In this document: piece after piece, positions 1 through 11,679 of the stretch
Numbering within the stretch: the first letter of the stretch is position 1
How the letters are laid out: each line of letters begins with the position of its first letter
NCBI GenBank assembly: GCA_009926865.1
Contig: RFOD01000003.1
Coordinates: forward strand, 1-64,000
Reading direction: 5' to 3'
Length of the DNA: 64,000 nt
DNA from: Gammaproteobacteria bacterium
GTDB lineage: Bacteria; Pseudomonadota; Gammaproteobacteria; Steroidobacterales; Steroidobacteraceae
Program-made: the position numbers and the translations under genes
Notes under the pieces: model-generated
Told to the model about the DNA's origin: nothing
The model's input: only the letters and a program-made list of their open reading frames with translations
The model's database searches: none

Positions 1-285
1 CGTGCGGACTCCCGCCGTACAAAAAATATCCTTGTGCGCAAGCGGGATGCCAGTCAGCGCCCCCGCCGAACCCGCTGCACGCGCTGCATCCGCTAGGGCC
101 GCATCCGCAAGAGCGGTATCGGCCGTCAAGGTGACAAAGGCATTGAGTTCAGGCTGCGCCGCTGCGATCCGCGCTAGATAGGCCCGCGTCAGCTCGACAC
201 TCGAAAACTCACCGCTTGCCAGACCCCGCGACAGCGCCGCGACTGACTCCGCTGGCAAGGAGGGCAACGTCGTCTTCGCGTTCAT
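1..285 (-). CDS. gatA: Glutamyl-tRNA(Gln)/aspartyl-tRNA(Asn) amidotransferase subunit A, N-terminal part
   Basis: Amidase subunit of GatCAB, which converts Glu-tRNA(Gln) or Asp-tRNA(Asn) to the correct amide form in the cytoplasm. Only the first 95 codons are here; the gene runs off the left edge. The visible part ends in [17 protein letters not shown], the amidase-signature region containing the first catalytic lysine (HKD). The ATG at 285 overlaps the gatC stop as ATGA, so the two are translationally coupled. The Ser-cis-Ser-Lys core lies outside the window. Confidence 0.93.
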   Translation of the reverse strand, partial: MNAKTTLPSLPAESVAALSRGLASGEFSSVELTRAYLARIAAAQPELNAFVTLTADTALADAALADAARAAGSAGALTGIPLAHKDIFCTAGVRT

Positions 286-572
286 TCGATCACCTTCGGC
301 ACGAGGTACAAACCGGCTTCCACGCTCGGCGCGTTCTGCTGATAGTGATCGCGGCGATCCGCCTCGCTGACCTCGTCCGCGCGTAAGCGCTGAGCCAGAC
401 CTGGCAGCGGATGCGCCATGGGTTGAATATCCGTGGTGGGAGCCCCTTCCAACTCCCCGACGAAATTGAGGATGCGCGAAAGCGAATCCACGTATACGGG
501 GATCTCTGTCTCCGTGAGCTCCAAACGGGACAGCTCAGCAATTTTTTCGATATCGGCGCGAGTAAGGCTCAT
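282..572 (-). CDS. gatC: Glutamyl-tRNA(Gln) amidotransferase subunit C
   Basis: Small 96-residue stabilising subunit of GatCAB that wraps around GatA and links it to GatB. The protein starts [19 protein letters not shown], the usual GatC N-terminal helix, and has the conserved QPMAHP turn near residue 50, where GatC packs on GatA. Length is normal for the family. It is the first gene of a gatC-gatA(-gatB) operon, divergent from mreB. An extended -10 element lies about 40 bp upstream. Confidence 0.95.
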   Translation of the reverse strand: MSLTRADIEKIAELSRLELTETEIPVYVDSLSRILNFVGELEGAPTTDIQPMAHPLPGLAQRLRADEVSEADRRDHYQQNAPSVEAGLYLVPKVIE

Positions 573-601
573 GTGGCAACCTGAATTGGCAGCACAAAAC
601 G

Positions 602-617
602 GCCGCGAATCATATCA
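602..617 (-). promoter_or_regulatory. Extended -10 promoter for gatCA
   Basis: Read leftward, the sequence TGATATGAT gives an extended -10 (TGn followed by TATGAT, plus-strand positions 609-614). No good -35 is present at 17 bp, which is acceptable for extended -10 promoters. It lies about 40 bp before the gatC start in the 125-bp divergent gap with mreB. No equally clear mreB promoter was seen in this gap. Confidence 0.45.
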
Positions 618-679
618 CCCTTGCCTTGTTTAAGAGCGCGCAGGTTGTTAAATTGCTGACACTTTTACTACCTCGGTAG

Positions 680-2605
<1,926 letters not shown>

Positions 2606-2609
<4 letters not shown>

Positions 2610-3091
2610 TGTATCGGCTACGTCTTGAGGGTCGATGGCGAATCGGACTGAGCTTGGCGCTCGGTGTGCTCCTTCAGCTATTACCTTTGCCCGCTGCGCT
2701 TGCCGCGCTACGCCCACCCTTCGCCATTCTCATGGTCCTCTTCTGGGCGCTCATGGCGCCGCGTCTTGCTGGGATTGGTAGTGGCTTTGCAGTGGGTCTC
2801 GCCCTAGATGTCTATCGCGGCTCAGTGCTCGGCCAACATGCGCTGGCTGCCTCAATACTCGCCTATGTGATTGGCCGACAGCATCTACTCTTACGGACCA
2901 AGCCGCTTTTTGAACAGGCCTTGCTAGTGGGTGCAGCGCTACTTGGCTACGAAGCACTCATCTGGCTGATTGAAGGTTGGCTAGGTCAGATCCGAGGCGA
3001 TTGGACGCGATGGCTGGGCGCGCTGGTTGGCGCGATCGTGTGGCCGTTGCTCGCACGTTTACCCACTGGTCGCTTACCCGAGAGAACCTGA
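2606..3091 (+). CDS. mreD: Rod shape-determining protein MreD
   Basis: Polytopic inner-membrane partner of MreC, 161 residues with about five hydrophobic segments beginning at IGLSLALGVLLQLLPLP. The family is poorly conserved; assignment rests on size, hydropathy and position between mreC and mrdA. The ATG at 2606 overlaps the mreC stop (ATGA); an in-frame ATG at 2585 would lie inside mreC and is less likely. Confidence 0.9.
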
Positions 3092-3095
3092 ACTC

Positions 3096-4988
3096 ATGAG
3101 CGTGCGGGGACTTATCAAAGATTCCTGGCGTGAGCGACGTCTCTTTGAGCAACGCACTATAGTTGTCGTCATCCTCATCGGCTTACTGAGTAGCTTACTC
3201 CTCGGTCGTCTCTTGTGGCTGCAAGTGCTGCGATACGATCACTACACGCAACTCTCACAAGGCAATCGAGTACGCGTCGAGCCTTTACCTGCTGCACGCG
3301 GCATCATTTATGACCGTCGCGGCGAGGTACTCGCGGATAACCAACCCACCTATCAGCTCGAACTCATCCCTGAGGAAGTGCCCGATGTGGAGACGACGCT
3401 AGCGGGCTTGGTACGTATTGGGCTCATTGAGGCGGCCGCCATCGAAGATCTGAAGAAACTCATTCGCTCGCGTCGCTCTTTTGAAAGCATCCCTGTGCGT
3501 CTGCGACTCGACGATCAGGAAATTGCTCGCTTTGCTGTCAATCGGTTTCGATTTCCAGGTGTCGATATTCAAACGCGCCTCGCCCGAAACTATCCGCTTG
3601 GGGAGATTGGGGTCCATGCGCTCGGCTATGTCGGAGCGATTTCAGAAGCAGATCTCAAAAATATCGCTCGAGAGGCTTATGCCGGAACCAGCACCATCGG
3701 TAAGCTCGGCATCGAGTCTGCCTACGAACAGGACTTACGCGGCGAGAACGGTCGACGTGAGCAATTGGTGAATGCACGCGGTCGACCGATCGAAAATCTG
3801 CAGACACTAGAGCGTGAACTGATTTTTCGCCCAAGCCGCCGCGGCCAGGATCTCTTTTTGACGCTTGATCTTAATGTTCAAAATACGGCCGAGAAAGCCA
3901 TGGCTAATCGCCGTGGTGCGCTCATCGCGCTCGACCCTAACAATGGCGATGTGCTGGCGCTGGTCAGTCACCCGGGCTTCGACCCCAATCTGTTCGCACG
4001 GGGTCTTAGCAATGAGGAATTTTCGGCGCTCAATACGGACCCCGATCGGCCCTTGTTCAATCGAGCGCTGCGCGGCACGTATCCGCCGGGTTCCACTATC
4101 AAACCACTCGTCGCACTCGCCGGTCTGCAGTACGGGGTGATCACGCCCGAGGATGTTCATTACTGCGTCGGCTATTTCACGCTACCGGGAAGCTCGCGGC
4201 GATTTCGCGACTGGCAGCGACGCGGCCACGGCCCCGTCAACATGCGCGCGGCGATTTCGCGTTCCTGCGACCCTTACTTCTATTCTTTGGCAGATCGACT
4301 TGGCGTAGATCGGCTCCATAATTTTTTGGGTCAATTTGGCTTAGAAGCGCCTAGTGGCATCGATATCGGCGGCGAAAAGTCAGGGATCTTGCCCTCGCGT
4401 GAGTGGAAGCGATCTGCCTTCCGCAATCCCCAAGAGCAAGTCTGGTTCCCAGGCGAGACCGTGATTTTTGGAATTGGTCAAGGCTACATGACGAGCACAC
4501 CGCTACAGGTCGCGCAAATGACCGCCACACTCGCCATGCGTGGTGCGGCGTGGCGACCTCGGCTGGTTGCCGCACTTCGTGATCCTCAGACTGGGGAGCG
4601 CCAAGAATTAGCGCCTGAGGCTATGCCTGTCGTGACTCTCAAAGATAATAATTTTTGGAAAATCGCGATCGACGGTATGCGTGCAGTGATGGAAGGGGGC
4701 ACGGCCAGCGCAGCCGCTCGGGGAGCTCGCTATTCCATCGCCGGCAAAAGCGGTACCGCGCAAGTCGTCGCCATTGCTCAAGGCGAGCAATACGATGCGG
4801 ATGCGCTCGATGAACGCTTACGTGATCACGCTTGGTTTGTGGCGTTTGCGCCGATCGAAGCGCCACGGATCGTTGTTGCAGTGCTTATCGAAAATGGCGG
4901 CGGCGGCAGTGGCGTCGCAGCACCCGTGGCGAGACAAGTCATGGATGCGTACCTGCTCCCGCAGATCAATGAGGCGAATGGCACGTGA
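3096..4988 (+). CDS. mrdA: Penicillin-binding protein 2 (elongation transpeptidase)
   Basis: Class B PBP2, 630 residues, the periplasmic DD-transpeptidase that crosslinks glycan made by RodA during elongation. There is one transmembrane helix (VVVILIGLLSSLLLG, about 23-40), a PBP dimer domain starting at ARGIIYDRRG, and a transpeptidase domain with nucleophile motif STIK (Ser about 333), a Ser-Cys-Asp second motif before PYFYSLA, and KSGT (about 551). The ATG at 3096 follows a GAGAGAA Shine-Dalgarno; an upstream in-frame ATG at 3027 lies inside mreD and is rejected. It overlaps rodA. Confidence 0.97.
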   Translation: MSVRGLIKDSWRERRLFEQRTIVVVILIGLLSSLLLGRLLWLQVLRYDHYTQLSQGNRVRVEPLPAARGIIYDRRGEVLADNQPTYQLELIPEEVPDVETTLAGLVRIGLIEAAAIEDLKKLIRSRRSFESIPVRLRLDDQEIARFAVNRFRFPGVDIQTRLARNYPLGEIGVHALGYVGAISEADLKNIAREAYAGTSTIGKLGIESAYEQDLRGENGRREQLVNARGRPIENLQTLERELIFRPSRRGQDLFLTLDLNVQNTAEKAMANRRGALIALDPNNGDVLALVSHPGFDPNLFARGLSNEEFSALNTDPDRPLFNRALRGTYPPGSTIKPLVALAGLQYGVITPEDVHYCVGYFTLPGSSRRFRDWQRRGHGPVNMRAAISRSCDPYFYSLADRLGVDRLHNFLGQFGLEAPSGIDIGGEKSGILPSREWKRSAFRNPQEQVWFPGETVIFGIGQGYMTSTPLQVAQMTATLAMRGAAWRPRLVAALRDPQTGERQELAPEAMPVVTLKDNNFWKIAIDGMRAVMEGGTASAAARGARYSIAGKSGTAQVVAIAQGEQYDADALDERLRDHAWFVAFAPIEAPRIVVAVLIENGGGGSGVAAPVARQVMDAYLLPQINEANGT

Positions 4989-6118
4989 TTCGCGAGAACG
5001 TCGAAAGCACGAGCACCCGCGCATTGACGCTGACCGCGCGGGTGTTAAGCACCCTGCGGATCGACGGGCCGTTGGTGCTGGCGCTCTCAAGCATTGCGCT
5101 GATCGGCTTACTCGTCCTCTACAGCGCTTCAGGTGGCAATTGGGCCGTGGTGTTGCGCGGGGCTGTGCGTCTTCTGCTGGGCGGCCTATTGATGCTAGTG
5201 CTCGCACAGATTCGCCCTTCGATGTTGCGACGGATTTCACCCTTTATGTACGGCGCAGGTCTCTTGCTGCTGCTCATCGTGGAATTAGTCGGCGATGTAG
5301 GCAAAGGCGCACAGCGCTGGCTCGACCTTGGGTTTATGCGCTTTCAGCCCTCAGAGATCATGAAACTCGCCGTGCCCATGGCCTGTGCCTGGTGGCTACA
5401 TGAGCGACCCGTTCCCCCTAGTCCTTCAAGCTTGGTGATCCTTGCGGCATTGATTGTTTTGCCGACAGGGCTCGTCATGATCCAACCTGATCTTGGCACC
5501 TCGTTGTTGATCGCGATGGCCGGTCTCACCGTCGTCTTTTTGGCGGGATTATCCTTGCGCTTGATTGTTTCTTTGATGGTCTTAGCCGTCGCCGCTGCCT
5601 GGGCGGGTTGGGAGTTTTTGCTACGCGAGTATCAGCGCCAACGAGTGCTCACCTTCCTCAACCCCGAAGCTGACCCCTTGGGTTCGGGCTATCACATCAT
5701 TCAATCGACGATTGCCATCGGTTCAGGCGGTGTATTTGGTAAGGGGTACTTGCGTGGCAGTCAAAGCCAGCTGGAATTTTTACCCGAGCGCTCGACCGAT
5801 TTCGTGTTTGCAGTCATCGGGGAGGAATTCGGGTTGCTGGGCATACTGATCTTGCTCAGCCTGTACTTATACGTGGTTGCACGCTCGCTGTGGCTTGCCA
5901 ACCAAATGCGTGATACCTATGCACGACTCTTGGCGGGCAGTTTCGCCGCCCTCTTTTTCGTCTATGTCTTTATCAACGCTGGGATGGTCTCGGGGCTCTT
6001 ACCCGTGGTTGGCGTGCCCTTGCCCTTGATCAGTTATGGCGGCACATCGATGGTGACCCTGCTCGCAGGCTTCGGTATTCTGATGTCGTTGTACGCCAAC
6101 CGGAAACTTGCCGCCTAA
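4985..6118 (+). CDS. rodA: Peptidoglycan glycosyltransferase RodA
   Basis: SEDS-family lipid II polymerase of the elongasome, 377 residues, polytopic inner membrane protein. SEDS features visible: GAQRWLDLGFMRFQPSEIMK near residues 101-120, the aspartate-bearing QPDLGTSLL near 168, and the C-terminal GGTSM signature near 350. The GTG at 4985 overlaps the mrdA stop (GTGA), so PBP2 and RodA are translationally coupled. Confidence 0.97.
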   Translation: MIRENVESTSTRALTLTARVLSTLRIDGPLVLALSSIALIGLLVLYSASGGNWAVVLRGAVRLLLGGLLMLVLAQIRPSMLRRISPFMYGAGLLLLLIVELVGDVGKGAQRWLDLGFMRFQPSEIMKLAVPMACAWWLHERPVPPSPSSLVILAALIVLPTGLVMIQPDLGTSLLIAMAGLTVVFLAGLSLRLIVSLMVLAVAAAWAGWEFLLREYQRQRVLTFLNPEADPLGSGYHIIQSTIAIGSGGVFGKGYLRGSQSQLEFLPERSTDFVFAVIGEEFGLLGILILLSLYLYVVARSLWLANQMRDTYARLLAGSFAALFFVYVFINAGMVSGLLPVVGVPLPLISYGGTSMVTLLAGFGILMSLYANRKLAA

Positions 6119-7194
6119 TGAATCTGATGCCATTTAGATACCTTCGATCAAAGATTACGCTCGGGACCGGATTGCTGATCTTGGCGAACGCTCTTCTCGT
6201 CCTGCCCGATCGGTCACTCGCTGATACACCCTTAAGTGCGGGCGAGGACGTACGGGCCTTCGACATTGAGCGTGAAGATATCCGTAGCTTCATCGATGAA
6301 CTCGTCAGGGAATACGGATTTGATGAGCAAGCGATACGGGCAACGCTAGCCGAGGGCCGTTATCAACCGCGAATTATTGAAGCGATGACACGCCCAGCTG
6401 AGAAGGTGCTGACGTGGTGGGAATATCGCGCTCGACTTGTCTCGGAGCAGCGGATCAAAATGGGCCGCGAATTCTGGCAGGAGCATCGTCAGTTACTCAC
6501 CGAGACCGAGGCTCGTAGCGGTGTGCCCGCGCACTACATTGCGGCGATCATCGGCGTCGAGACCAACTTTGGACGGAACAAGGGTTCTTGGCGCGTACTG
6601 GATGCGCTGATGACCCTCGGCTTTGACTATCCGCCGCGCGGCCGATTTTTCCGTTCGGAACTCGAGCATTTTTTGTTGCTGAGTCGTGAAGAGGGCTTGG
6701 ATCCGCTCGCGATACAAGGCTCTTATGCCGGCGCGATGGGCGCTCCGCAGTTCATGCCGAGCAGCTACCGTCGTTTTGCCGTCAATTACGACATGAGCAA
6801 AAATCCGGGTACCCGCGATTTGTTTAACGACTGGGCGGATGTCATGGCGAGTATCGCCAATTATTTCCTTGAGCATGGCTGGCAAACAGGTGGCCCAGTC
6901 CTCGCCGAAGCCAAAGCACCGACAGGCACTATGGCGGGATTAGAACGGGGCAACTTGCGTCTCAACAGCACCGTAGACGAGCTTGGCGCCCGAGGCGTGG
7001 TGATCGAGGCAGGCGGCGACTCACCGTTATCGCCCGAGACACCCGTGATGCTGCTACCTGCGGAACTTGAAGATGCTGAACAGGTGCGTGTGGGCTTCAA
7101 AAACTTTGAAGTCATCACTCGCTATAACCGCAGCATTTTATACGCAATGGCCGTACATGATCTGGCCATGTCGATTCGCGAGGGCGCTGAATAA
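6118..7194 (+). CDS. mltB: Lytic murein transglycosylase B
   Basis: Soluble or membrane-attached periplasmic lytic transglycosylase that cleaves glycan strands to 1,6-anhydroMurNAc products. 358 residues with an N-terminal hydrophobic signal (LGTGLLILANALLVLP) but no lipobox cysteine, unlike E. coli MltB. The catalytic glutamate lies in AIIGVETNFGRNKG (Glu about 148), and GAMGAPQFMPSSYR is the family 3 signature. The start overlaps the rodA stop (TAATG). Confidence 0.95.
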   Translation: MNLMPFRYLRSKITLGTGLLILANALLVLPDRSLADTPLSAGEDVRAFDIEREDIRSFIDELVREYGFDEQAIRATLAEGRYQPRIIEAMTRPAEKVLTWWEYRARLVSEQRIKMGREFWQEHRQLLTETEARSGVPAHYIAAIIGVETNFGRNKGSWRVLDALMTLGFDYPPRGRFFRSELEHFLLLSREEGLDPLAIQGSYAGAMGAPQFMPSSYRRFAVNYDMSKNPGTRDLFNDWADVMASIANYFLEHGWQTGGPVLAEAKAPTGTMAGLERGNLRLNSTVDELGARGVVIEAGGDSPLSPETPVMLLPAELEDAEQVRVGFKNFEVITRYNRSILYAMAVHDLAMSIREGAE

Positions 7195-8057
7195 TGCGGA
7201 TCGCCTCCCGCGCAGCGTTAGGCATTCTGCTGCTAGCGCTAGGCGGCTGTAGTCTTTGGCCCTTTGGTGGTGATAGTCGATCACGCGCGCCCGCGAGTGT
7301 CCCCAAGCCGCCACGTGACCTCGCCGCGATCCCCGATGCTGTACCGCGTGAGGAACCGCGAAGTCGCTACGGCAATCCAGAAACCTACGAGGTCTTTGGT
7401 AAGCGCTATCGCGTCATGAAGAGCGCCAAGGGACATAAAGAGCGCGGTTTGGCCTCATGGTATGGCCCAGGCTTTCATAGCGAGCGGACCTCAAGCGGTG
7501 AGCCCTACGACATGTATGCGATGACGGCCGCCCATAAAACCTTACCGATCCCCACCTATTTACGCGTAACGAATCTTGAGAATGGACGATCCGTGGTGGT
7601 GCGCGTCAATGATCGTGGGCCCTTCGTGCGCGGGCGAATCATTGATCTGTCGTATACCGCCGCTTGGAAACTCGACATGATTAAAACGGGGACGGCACGG
7701 GTTGAAATCCGCACGGTCGAACCGAAGCGCTGGTGGCGACGTGATACGCCACCGCCGCCGCCCGCCCGCACACCCGCCGTACGCACCGCTGCGACAGATA
7801 CGGTCACCACCTCGAGCGGCACAACGCAACGCTATCTACAAGCCGGTGCCTTCTCTAGTCGAGACAATGCCCAAGGGCTACTCGCGAAACTACAAGCCGC
7901 TGGGCTCGATAACGGCCTCATCCGCGAGGCACGCGTATCGGGACAGCGTATTTTTCGCGTACAAGTCGGACCGATCGACTCTGAGGAGTCGGCCGAACGC
8001 CTGCGAGAAGCGCTGCGCCGAGCCGGTGTTCCCGACGCGAGAGTGATGCTCGATTAA
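7194..8057 (+). CDS. rlpA: Septal ring lytic transglycosylase RlpA
   Basis: Outer-membrane lipoprotein of 287 residues. Signal peptide with lipobox LGGC (Cys 19); double-psi beta-barrel domain about 80-175 with GLASWYGPGFH and VRVNDRGPFVRGRIIDLS; C-terminal SPOR domain about 205-287 that would bind denuded glycan at the septum. In Pseudomonas RlpA cleaves glycan lacking stem peptides. The start overlaps the mltB stop, continuing the coupled cluster. Confidence 0.95.
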   Translation: MRIASRAALGILLLALGGCSLWPFGGDSRSRAPASVPKPPRDLAAIPDAVPREEPRSRYGNPETYEVFGKRYRVMKSAKGHKERGLASWYGPGFHSERTSSGEPYDMYAMTAAHKTLPIPTYLRVTNLENGRSVVVRVNDRGPFVRGRIIDLSYTAAWKLDMIKTGTARVEIRTVEPKRWWRRDTPPPPPARTPAVRTAATDTVTTSSGTTQRYLQAGAFSSRDNAQGLLAKLQAAGLDNGLIREARVSGQRIFRVQVGPIDSEESAERLREALRRAGVPDARVMLD

Positions 8058-8126
8058 TCGCTACGAGTGCGAGGGCGTTTTGCTCTAACATGGTTTATCG
8101 TTATTCAACCTAAGTCCATACCCCTT

Positions 8127-9281
8127 ATGCTCGCACTGAATTTTCGCTCCCTGTTCGCTCGTCTTTCAGTACTGGTCGTTTTTCTTTGTTGGGTAGCGGT
8201 GCCGATTCAGGCGCAGGTCCCATCCGCTCCGAAGGTCGATGCGAGCGCGTACATTCTCGTAGATCAAGCAAACGGTCGCGTGTTGGCCTCGGAGCGTGCC
8301 AACGATCGCGTGGAGCCCGCGAGTATCACGAAACTCATGACCGGTTATCTCGCCTTTCGCGCCTTGGCGGATGGCCGCCTGTCACTGGATGAACCGGTCA
8401 CGATTAGCGAACGAGCGTGGCGTGCAGAGGGCTCTCGAACCTTCCTACGCGTCGGCAGCCAAGTTCCGGTCGAAGTGCTACTACGCGGAATGATTATCCA
8501 ATCTGGGAACGATGCTGCGATTGCATTAGCCGAACATCTTGGCGGTAGCGAAGCCACCTTTGCTGAGCTCATGACGCGCGAAGCGAAGCGTCTTGGCATG
8601 CGTAACTCGCGGTTTCGTAACGCCACCGGCCTACCCGATGCCGATCACTACACCACGCCGTCCGATATCGCACTGCTCTCCAGAGCGATGATCCGCGAGT
8701 TTCCGCAGTACTACTCGTGGTACTCGGAGCGCGAATTTGTTTGGAATAATATTCGCCAAAGAAACCGTAATGGCCTGTTGTCCAAAGATTCCAGTGTGGA
8801 TGGCATCAAGACAGGGCACACCAGCAGTGCGGGTTATTGCTTAGCCAGCTCAGCTTTGCGCGGTCAAACGCGACTCATTGCTGCCGTGTTCGGTAGCCCT
8901 TCGGTCACCAGTCGCGAACAAGCGAGCGCGAGCTTGCTCAACTATGGGTTTACATTCTATGAAACCGTCACCTTACGTAAGGCAGGCGAAAAAATCCTTG
9001 AGCCACGCCTTTATAAAGGTGCGGAACAATTTCTGGTAATCACGCCTGCGCGCAATGTCGATGTCACCATCCCGCGAGGCTCCGCACGCAACTTACGCGT
9101 CAGCACGCAATTAGATGAACCCCTCATGGCACCCGTCGAAGTCGGTCAAAAACTAGGCGAGTTACGGGTGATGCAAGGCGATCAGGTCATCGCTCGAGCC
9201 GCCCTCGTCAGCGCCGATAGTGTGGAAGCGGGCGGCGTCTGGCCACAAATTCGAGATACCGTAGCCTTAATGATGAGGTAG
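8127..9281 (+). CDS. dacC: D-alanyl-D-alanine carboxypeptidase (PBP5/6 family)
   Basis: Low-molecular-mass PBP that trims the terminal D-Ala of pentapeptide stems. 384 residues with a signal peptide ending near VPIQAQ; active-site motifs SITK (Ser about 66), SGN (about 126) and KTG (about 228); PBP5-type C-terminal domain, but the final residues lack a strongly amphipathic helix, so membrane anchoring is unclear. The ATG at 8127 heads the signal peptide; an ORF start at 8067 adds an unlikely tail. It follows rlpA as in many gammaproteobacteria. The symbol could equally be dacA. Confidence 0.94.
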   Translation: MLALNFRSLFARLSVLVVFLCWVAVPIQAQVPSAPKVDASAYILVDQANGRVLASERANDRVEPASITKLMTGYLAFRALADGRLSLDEPVTISERAWRAEGSRTFLRVGSQVPVEVLLRGMIIQSGNDAAIALAEHLGGSEATFAELMTREAKRLGMRNSRFRNATGLPDADHYTTPSDIALLSRAMIREFPQYYSWYSEREFVWNNIRQRNRNGLLSKDSSVDGIKTGHTSSAGYCLASSALRGQTRLIAAVFGSPSVTSREQASASLLNYGFTFYETVTLRKAGEKILEPRLYKGAEQFLVITPARNVDVTIPRGSARNLRVSTQLDEPLMAPVEVGQKLGELRVMQGDQVIARAALVSADSVEAGGVWPQIRDTVALMMR

Positions 9282-9283
9282 TC

Positions 9284-10162
9284 ATGGCAGGGCCGTGTGA
9301 AGTGTGTTTCCTCGACGGCGAGTGGCCGGCGCTACGCGATGCGCGTATCTCCCCGCTCGACCGTAGCTTCCTGTTTGCAGACGGGGTGTACGAAGTCATC
9401 CCGGTATTTTCGGGTCGGCCGTTTCGTTTCCCAGAACATCTGCAACGCTTGGCTAACAGTCTGACAGCCATTCGGATGACGGATCCTTTCGATCGGGCCG
9501 GCTGGCGTAACCTGATACGCGAACTTTTGGAGCGTAACGCGCGAACCCAAGGCGATAGCTATGTGTACATCCAAGTGTCACGCGGTGCCGAGTGGGGTAG
9601 AAATCACGCGCCGCTACCGGCTGTACCGCCTTTAGTGTTTGCGTTTTGCTCGCCGTTCCCTGCACCGAACGAAGAACTCATGGCGCGCGGCTCAGCCTGT
9701 ATTACGGCCGAGGATATCCGTTGGAATCGCTGTGACATCAAGTCGGTATCGCTGCTCGGTAATGTCTTGTTGCGACAACAATCGATTGATGTCGGTGCGC
9801 AAGAGACCATCTTGCTGCACGAGGGCATGCTCCGCGAAGCAAGCGCCTGCACGGTGCACGTGGTGCGTGGTGGGTGCGTACTCACTCCTCCGAACTCTCA
9901 ACATATCCTGCCCGGCATGACGCGTAGCGTGGTCGAAGAATTGGCGGATGATCTTGGGATCCCCCGGGAGTCACGGCCCGTGACCGAGCAAGAACTGCGC
10001 AGTGCAGATGAAATTTGGCTAGCCTCTTCCACGCGCAATGTCACAGCGGTCACCCAACTGGATGGCCAAGCGGTTGGCCGGGGCGTACCTGGACCCGTCT
10101 GGGAAAAAATGTGGCAGGGCTTTCAGGATTTACAGCAACGGCTGGCGACAACCCCTTGGTAA
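9284..10162 (+). CDS. dat: Class IV aminotransferase, probable D-amino acid transaminase
   Basis: PLP fold-type IV enzyme, 292 residues, likely interconverting D-alanine and D-glutamate with their keto acids. FLDGEW and DRSFLFADGVYEV start the fold; the PLP lysine is in CDIKSVSLLGNVL (Lys about 153). Its place directly after a D-Ala carboxypeptidase suggests salvage of released D-Ala. Branched-chain aminotransferase or aminodeoxychorismate lyase share the fold, but the DxxxLFADGVYEV form and context favour D-amino acids. Confidence 0.85.
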   Translation: MAGPCEVCFLDGEWPALRDARISPLDRSFLFADGVYEVIPVFSGRPFRFPEHLQRLANSLTAIRMTDPFDRAGWRNLIRELLERNARTQGDSYVYIQVSRGAEWGRNHAPLPAVPPLVFAFCSPFPAPNEELMARGSACITAEDIRWNRCDIKSVSLLGNVLLRQQSIDVGAQETILLHEGMLREASACTVHVVRGGCVLTPPNSQHILPGMTRSVVEELADDLGIPRESRPVTEQELRSADEIWLASSTRNVTAVTQLDGQAVGRGVPGPVWEKMWQGFQDLQQRLATTPW

Positions 10163-10168
10163 CCCCCT

Positions 10169-10441
10169 ATGAGTGAGCCACCCGCAGAAAGCTTACTGGT
10201 CTTCCCAACCGAGTATCCGATCAAAGTATTAGGCCGTCGCGATAGCCTATCTCGCACGCATATTGACTCTCTGGTGCGCCATCACGTTCCGACACTACAC
10301 GAGGGTCAAATCCAAGAGCGAGAAAGTGGCGCCGGGACCTTCGTATCGATCACCTACCTCATCATTGCCGAGAGCCGCGAACAAGTGACAACTCTCGTCA
10401 GCGCGCTCCTGCAAGCTGACGGTGTTGTAATGGTGTTATAG
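10169..10441 (+). CDS. DUF493 family protein (YbeD-like)
   Basis: Small 90-residue ferredoxin-like-fold protein; contains FPTEYPIKVLGR at the start and a VVMVL strand at the end, as in E. coli YbeD. Function is unknown; it is usually next to dacA/lipB. Here the link to lipB is kept but the gene is convergent with folE-lipB-lipA, with only a 5-bp gap between stop codons. Confidence 0.85.
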   Translation: MSEPPAESLLVFPTEYPIKVLGRRDSLSRTHIDSLVRHHVPTLHEGQIQERESGAGTFVSITYLIIAESREQVTTLVSALLQADGVVMVL

Positions 10442-10446
10442 CCTCT

Positions 10447-11034
10447 TCAGCGGCCGATGAGCGACAAAAACTCGCGACGGGAATCAGGGTCATTCTTAAT
10501 GCTACCGCGCAAGGCGGACGTCACCGTCGCCGTACCGGTATGACGTACCCCGCGCGATTCCATGCACATATGTCGACACTCAATGACCACCGCCACGCCG
10601 AGTGGTTGCAGGTGAGTATGTAGCGCATCAGCGATCTGGTTCGTCAAACGCTCCTGCACTTGAAGTCGACGCGCAAATACTTCTACCAGACGTGAAATCT
10701 TTGACAGGCCTAATATTTTTTGATCTGGTATGTAACCAACATACGCCTTACCAAAAAAAGGCGCTAAGTGGTGCTCACAAAGCGAGTAAACCGGAATATC
10801 GCGTACGATAACCATCTCATCCACACGTTCGGCACCATCCTCAAAAGCCTTCAAGATCTCTTCGGGCTTCTCAAGATAACCACGGGTATATTCGCGCCAG
10901 GCTTTCAAAAAACGGCTCGGCGTCTCTAACAAACCTTCTCGGGCGGGATCCTCCCCGATATAGGCGAGTAGATCTCGCACCATCTGTAAATCACGATCTT
11001 CGTGATCAGCCCCATCGTGACGCGTATCAGTCAT
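10447..11034 (-). CDS. folE: GTP cyclohydrolase I
   Basis: First enzyme of pterin and folate synthesis, converting GTP to 7,8-dihydroneopterin triphosphate. 195 residues with zinc ligands in [20 protein letters not shown] and [13 protein letters not shown], and the C-terminal FLSLI segment. The complete Cys-His-Cys set marks the zinc-dependent IA type. The start overlaps the lipB stop by 4 bp, so it appears to be the last gene of amgK-murU-lipA-lipB-folE. Confidence 0.96.
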   Translation of the reverse strand: MTDTRHDGADHEDRDLQMVRDLLAYIGEDPAREGLLETPSRFLKAWREYTRGYLEKPEEILKAFEDGAERVDEMVIVRDIPVYSLCEHHLAPFFGKAYVGYIPDQKILGLSKISRLVEVFARRLQVQERLTNQIADALHTHLQPLGVAVVIECRHMCMESRGVRHTGTATVTSALRGSIKNDPDSRREFLSLIGR

Positions 11035-11669
11035 GAGTATTCCTCCTTGAGGCGCCTCAGAAACTCGGAGATCAAAACGTCGGCCACCGTACCCAGGTTA
11101 TCCGGACCCCCGAGTGAGGCCACTTGAGTCATCGCGAGCCCCGCGTAACCACACGGATTAATACGCGAAAAGGGCTCCAAATCCATATTGATGTTAAGGG
11201 AGAGCCCATGATAGCTGGCTCCGCGGCGGACTCGGATACCTAAACTCGCGATTTTTGCCTCATCCACATACACACCCGGTGCGCTAGGCCGCGTAGTGGC
11301 CGTGATCGCGTATCGCGCCAAGCAGCCGATCACGCTTTGCTCCAGCGCGGTGATCAAGCTACGGACCCCCAAACCTGATCTTCGTAGATCCAGTAACGGA
11401 TAGAGCACCAACTGCCCAGGCCCGTGATAGGTGACTTGTCCACCTCGGTCTACATTGATCACGGGAATCGCTCCAGGATCCAGGAGGTGCGATGCATCAG
11501 CATTCATACCCAAAGTAAAAACGGGTTCGTGCTCGAGCACCCATAACTCATCTGGCGTATCAACCGTACGCTGATCTGTGAATTCTTGCATGGCCTGCCA
11601 GGTGACCTGGTAGTCCACCCGACCAAGGTGTCGGATCAGGGGCGGCGCGCTGAGAAACTGGGACGTCAA
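11031..11669 (-). CDS. lipB: Octanoyl-[acyl-carrier protein]-protein N-octanoyltransferase
   Basis: Transfers octanoyl from ACP to lipoyl-domain lysines, first step of lipoate synthesis. 212 residues with [20 protein letters not shown], the acyl-intermediate lysine region [14 protein letters not shown] (VxxxKIAxxG form) and HGLSLNIN followed by INPCGYAG with the catalytic cysteine. Upstream of folE (4-bp overlap) and downstream of lipA (10-bp gap). Its product would modify GcvH in this same window. Confidence 0.96.
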   Translation of the reverse strand: MTSQFLSAPPLIRHLGRVDYQVTWQAMQEFTDQRTVDTPDELWVLEHEPVFTLGMNADASHLLDPGAIPVINVDRGGQVTYHGPGQLVLYPLLDLRRSGLGVRSLITALEQSVIGCLARYAITATTRPSAPGVYVDEAKIASLGIRVRRGASYHGLSLNINMDLEPFSRINPCGYAGLAMTQVASLGGPDNLGTVADVLISEFLRRLKEEYS

Positions 11670-11679
11670 AGATTAAAAC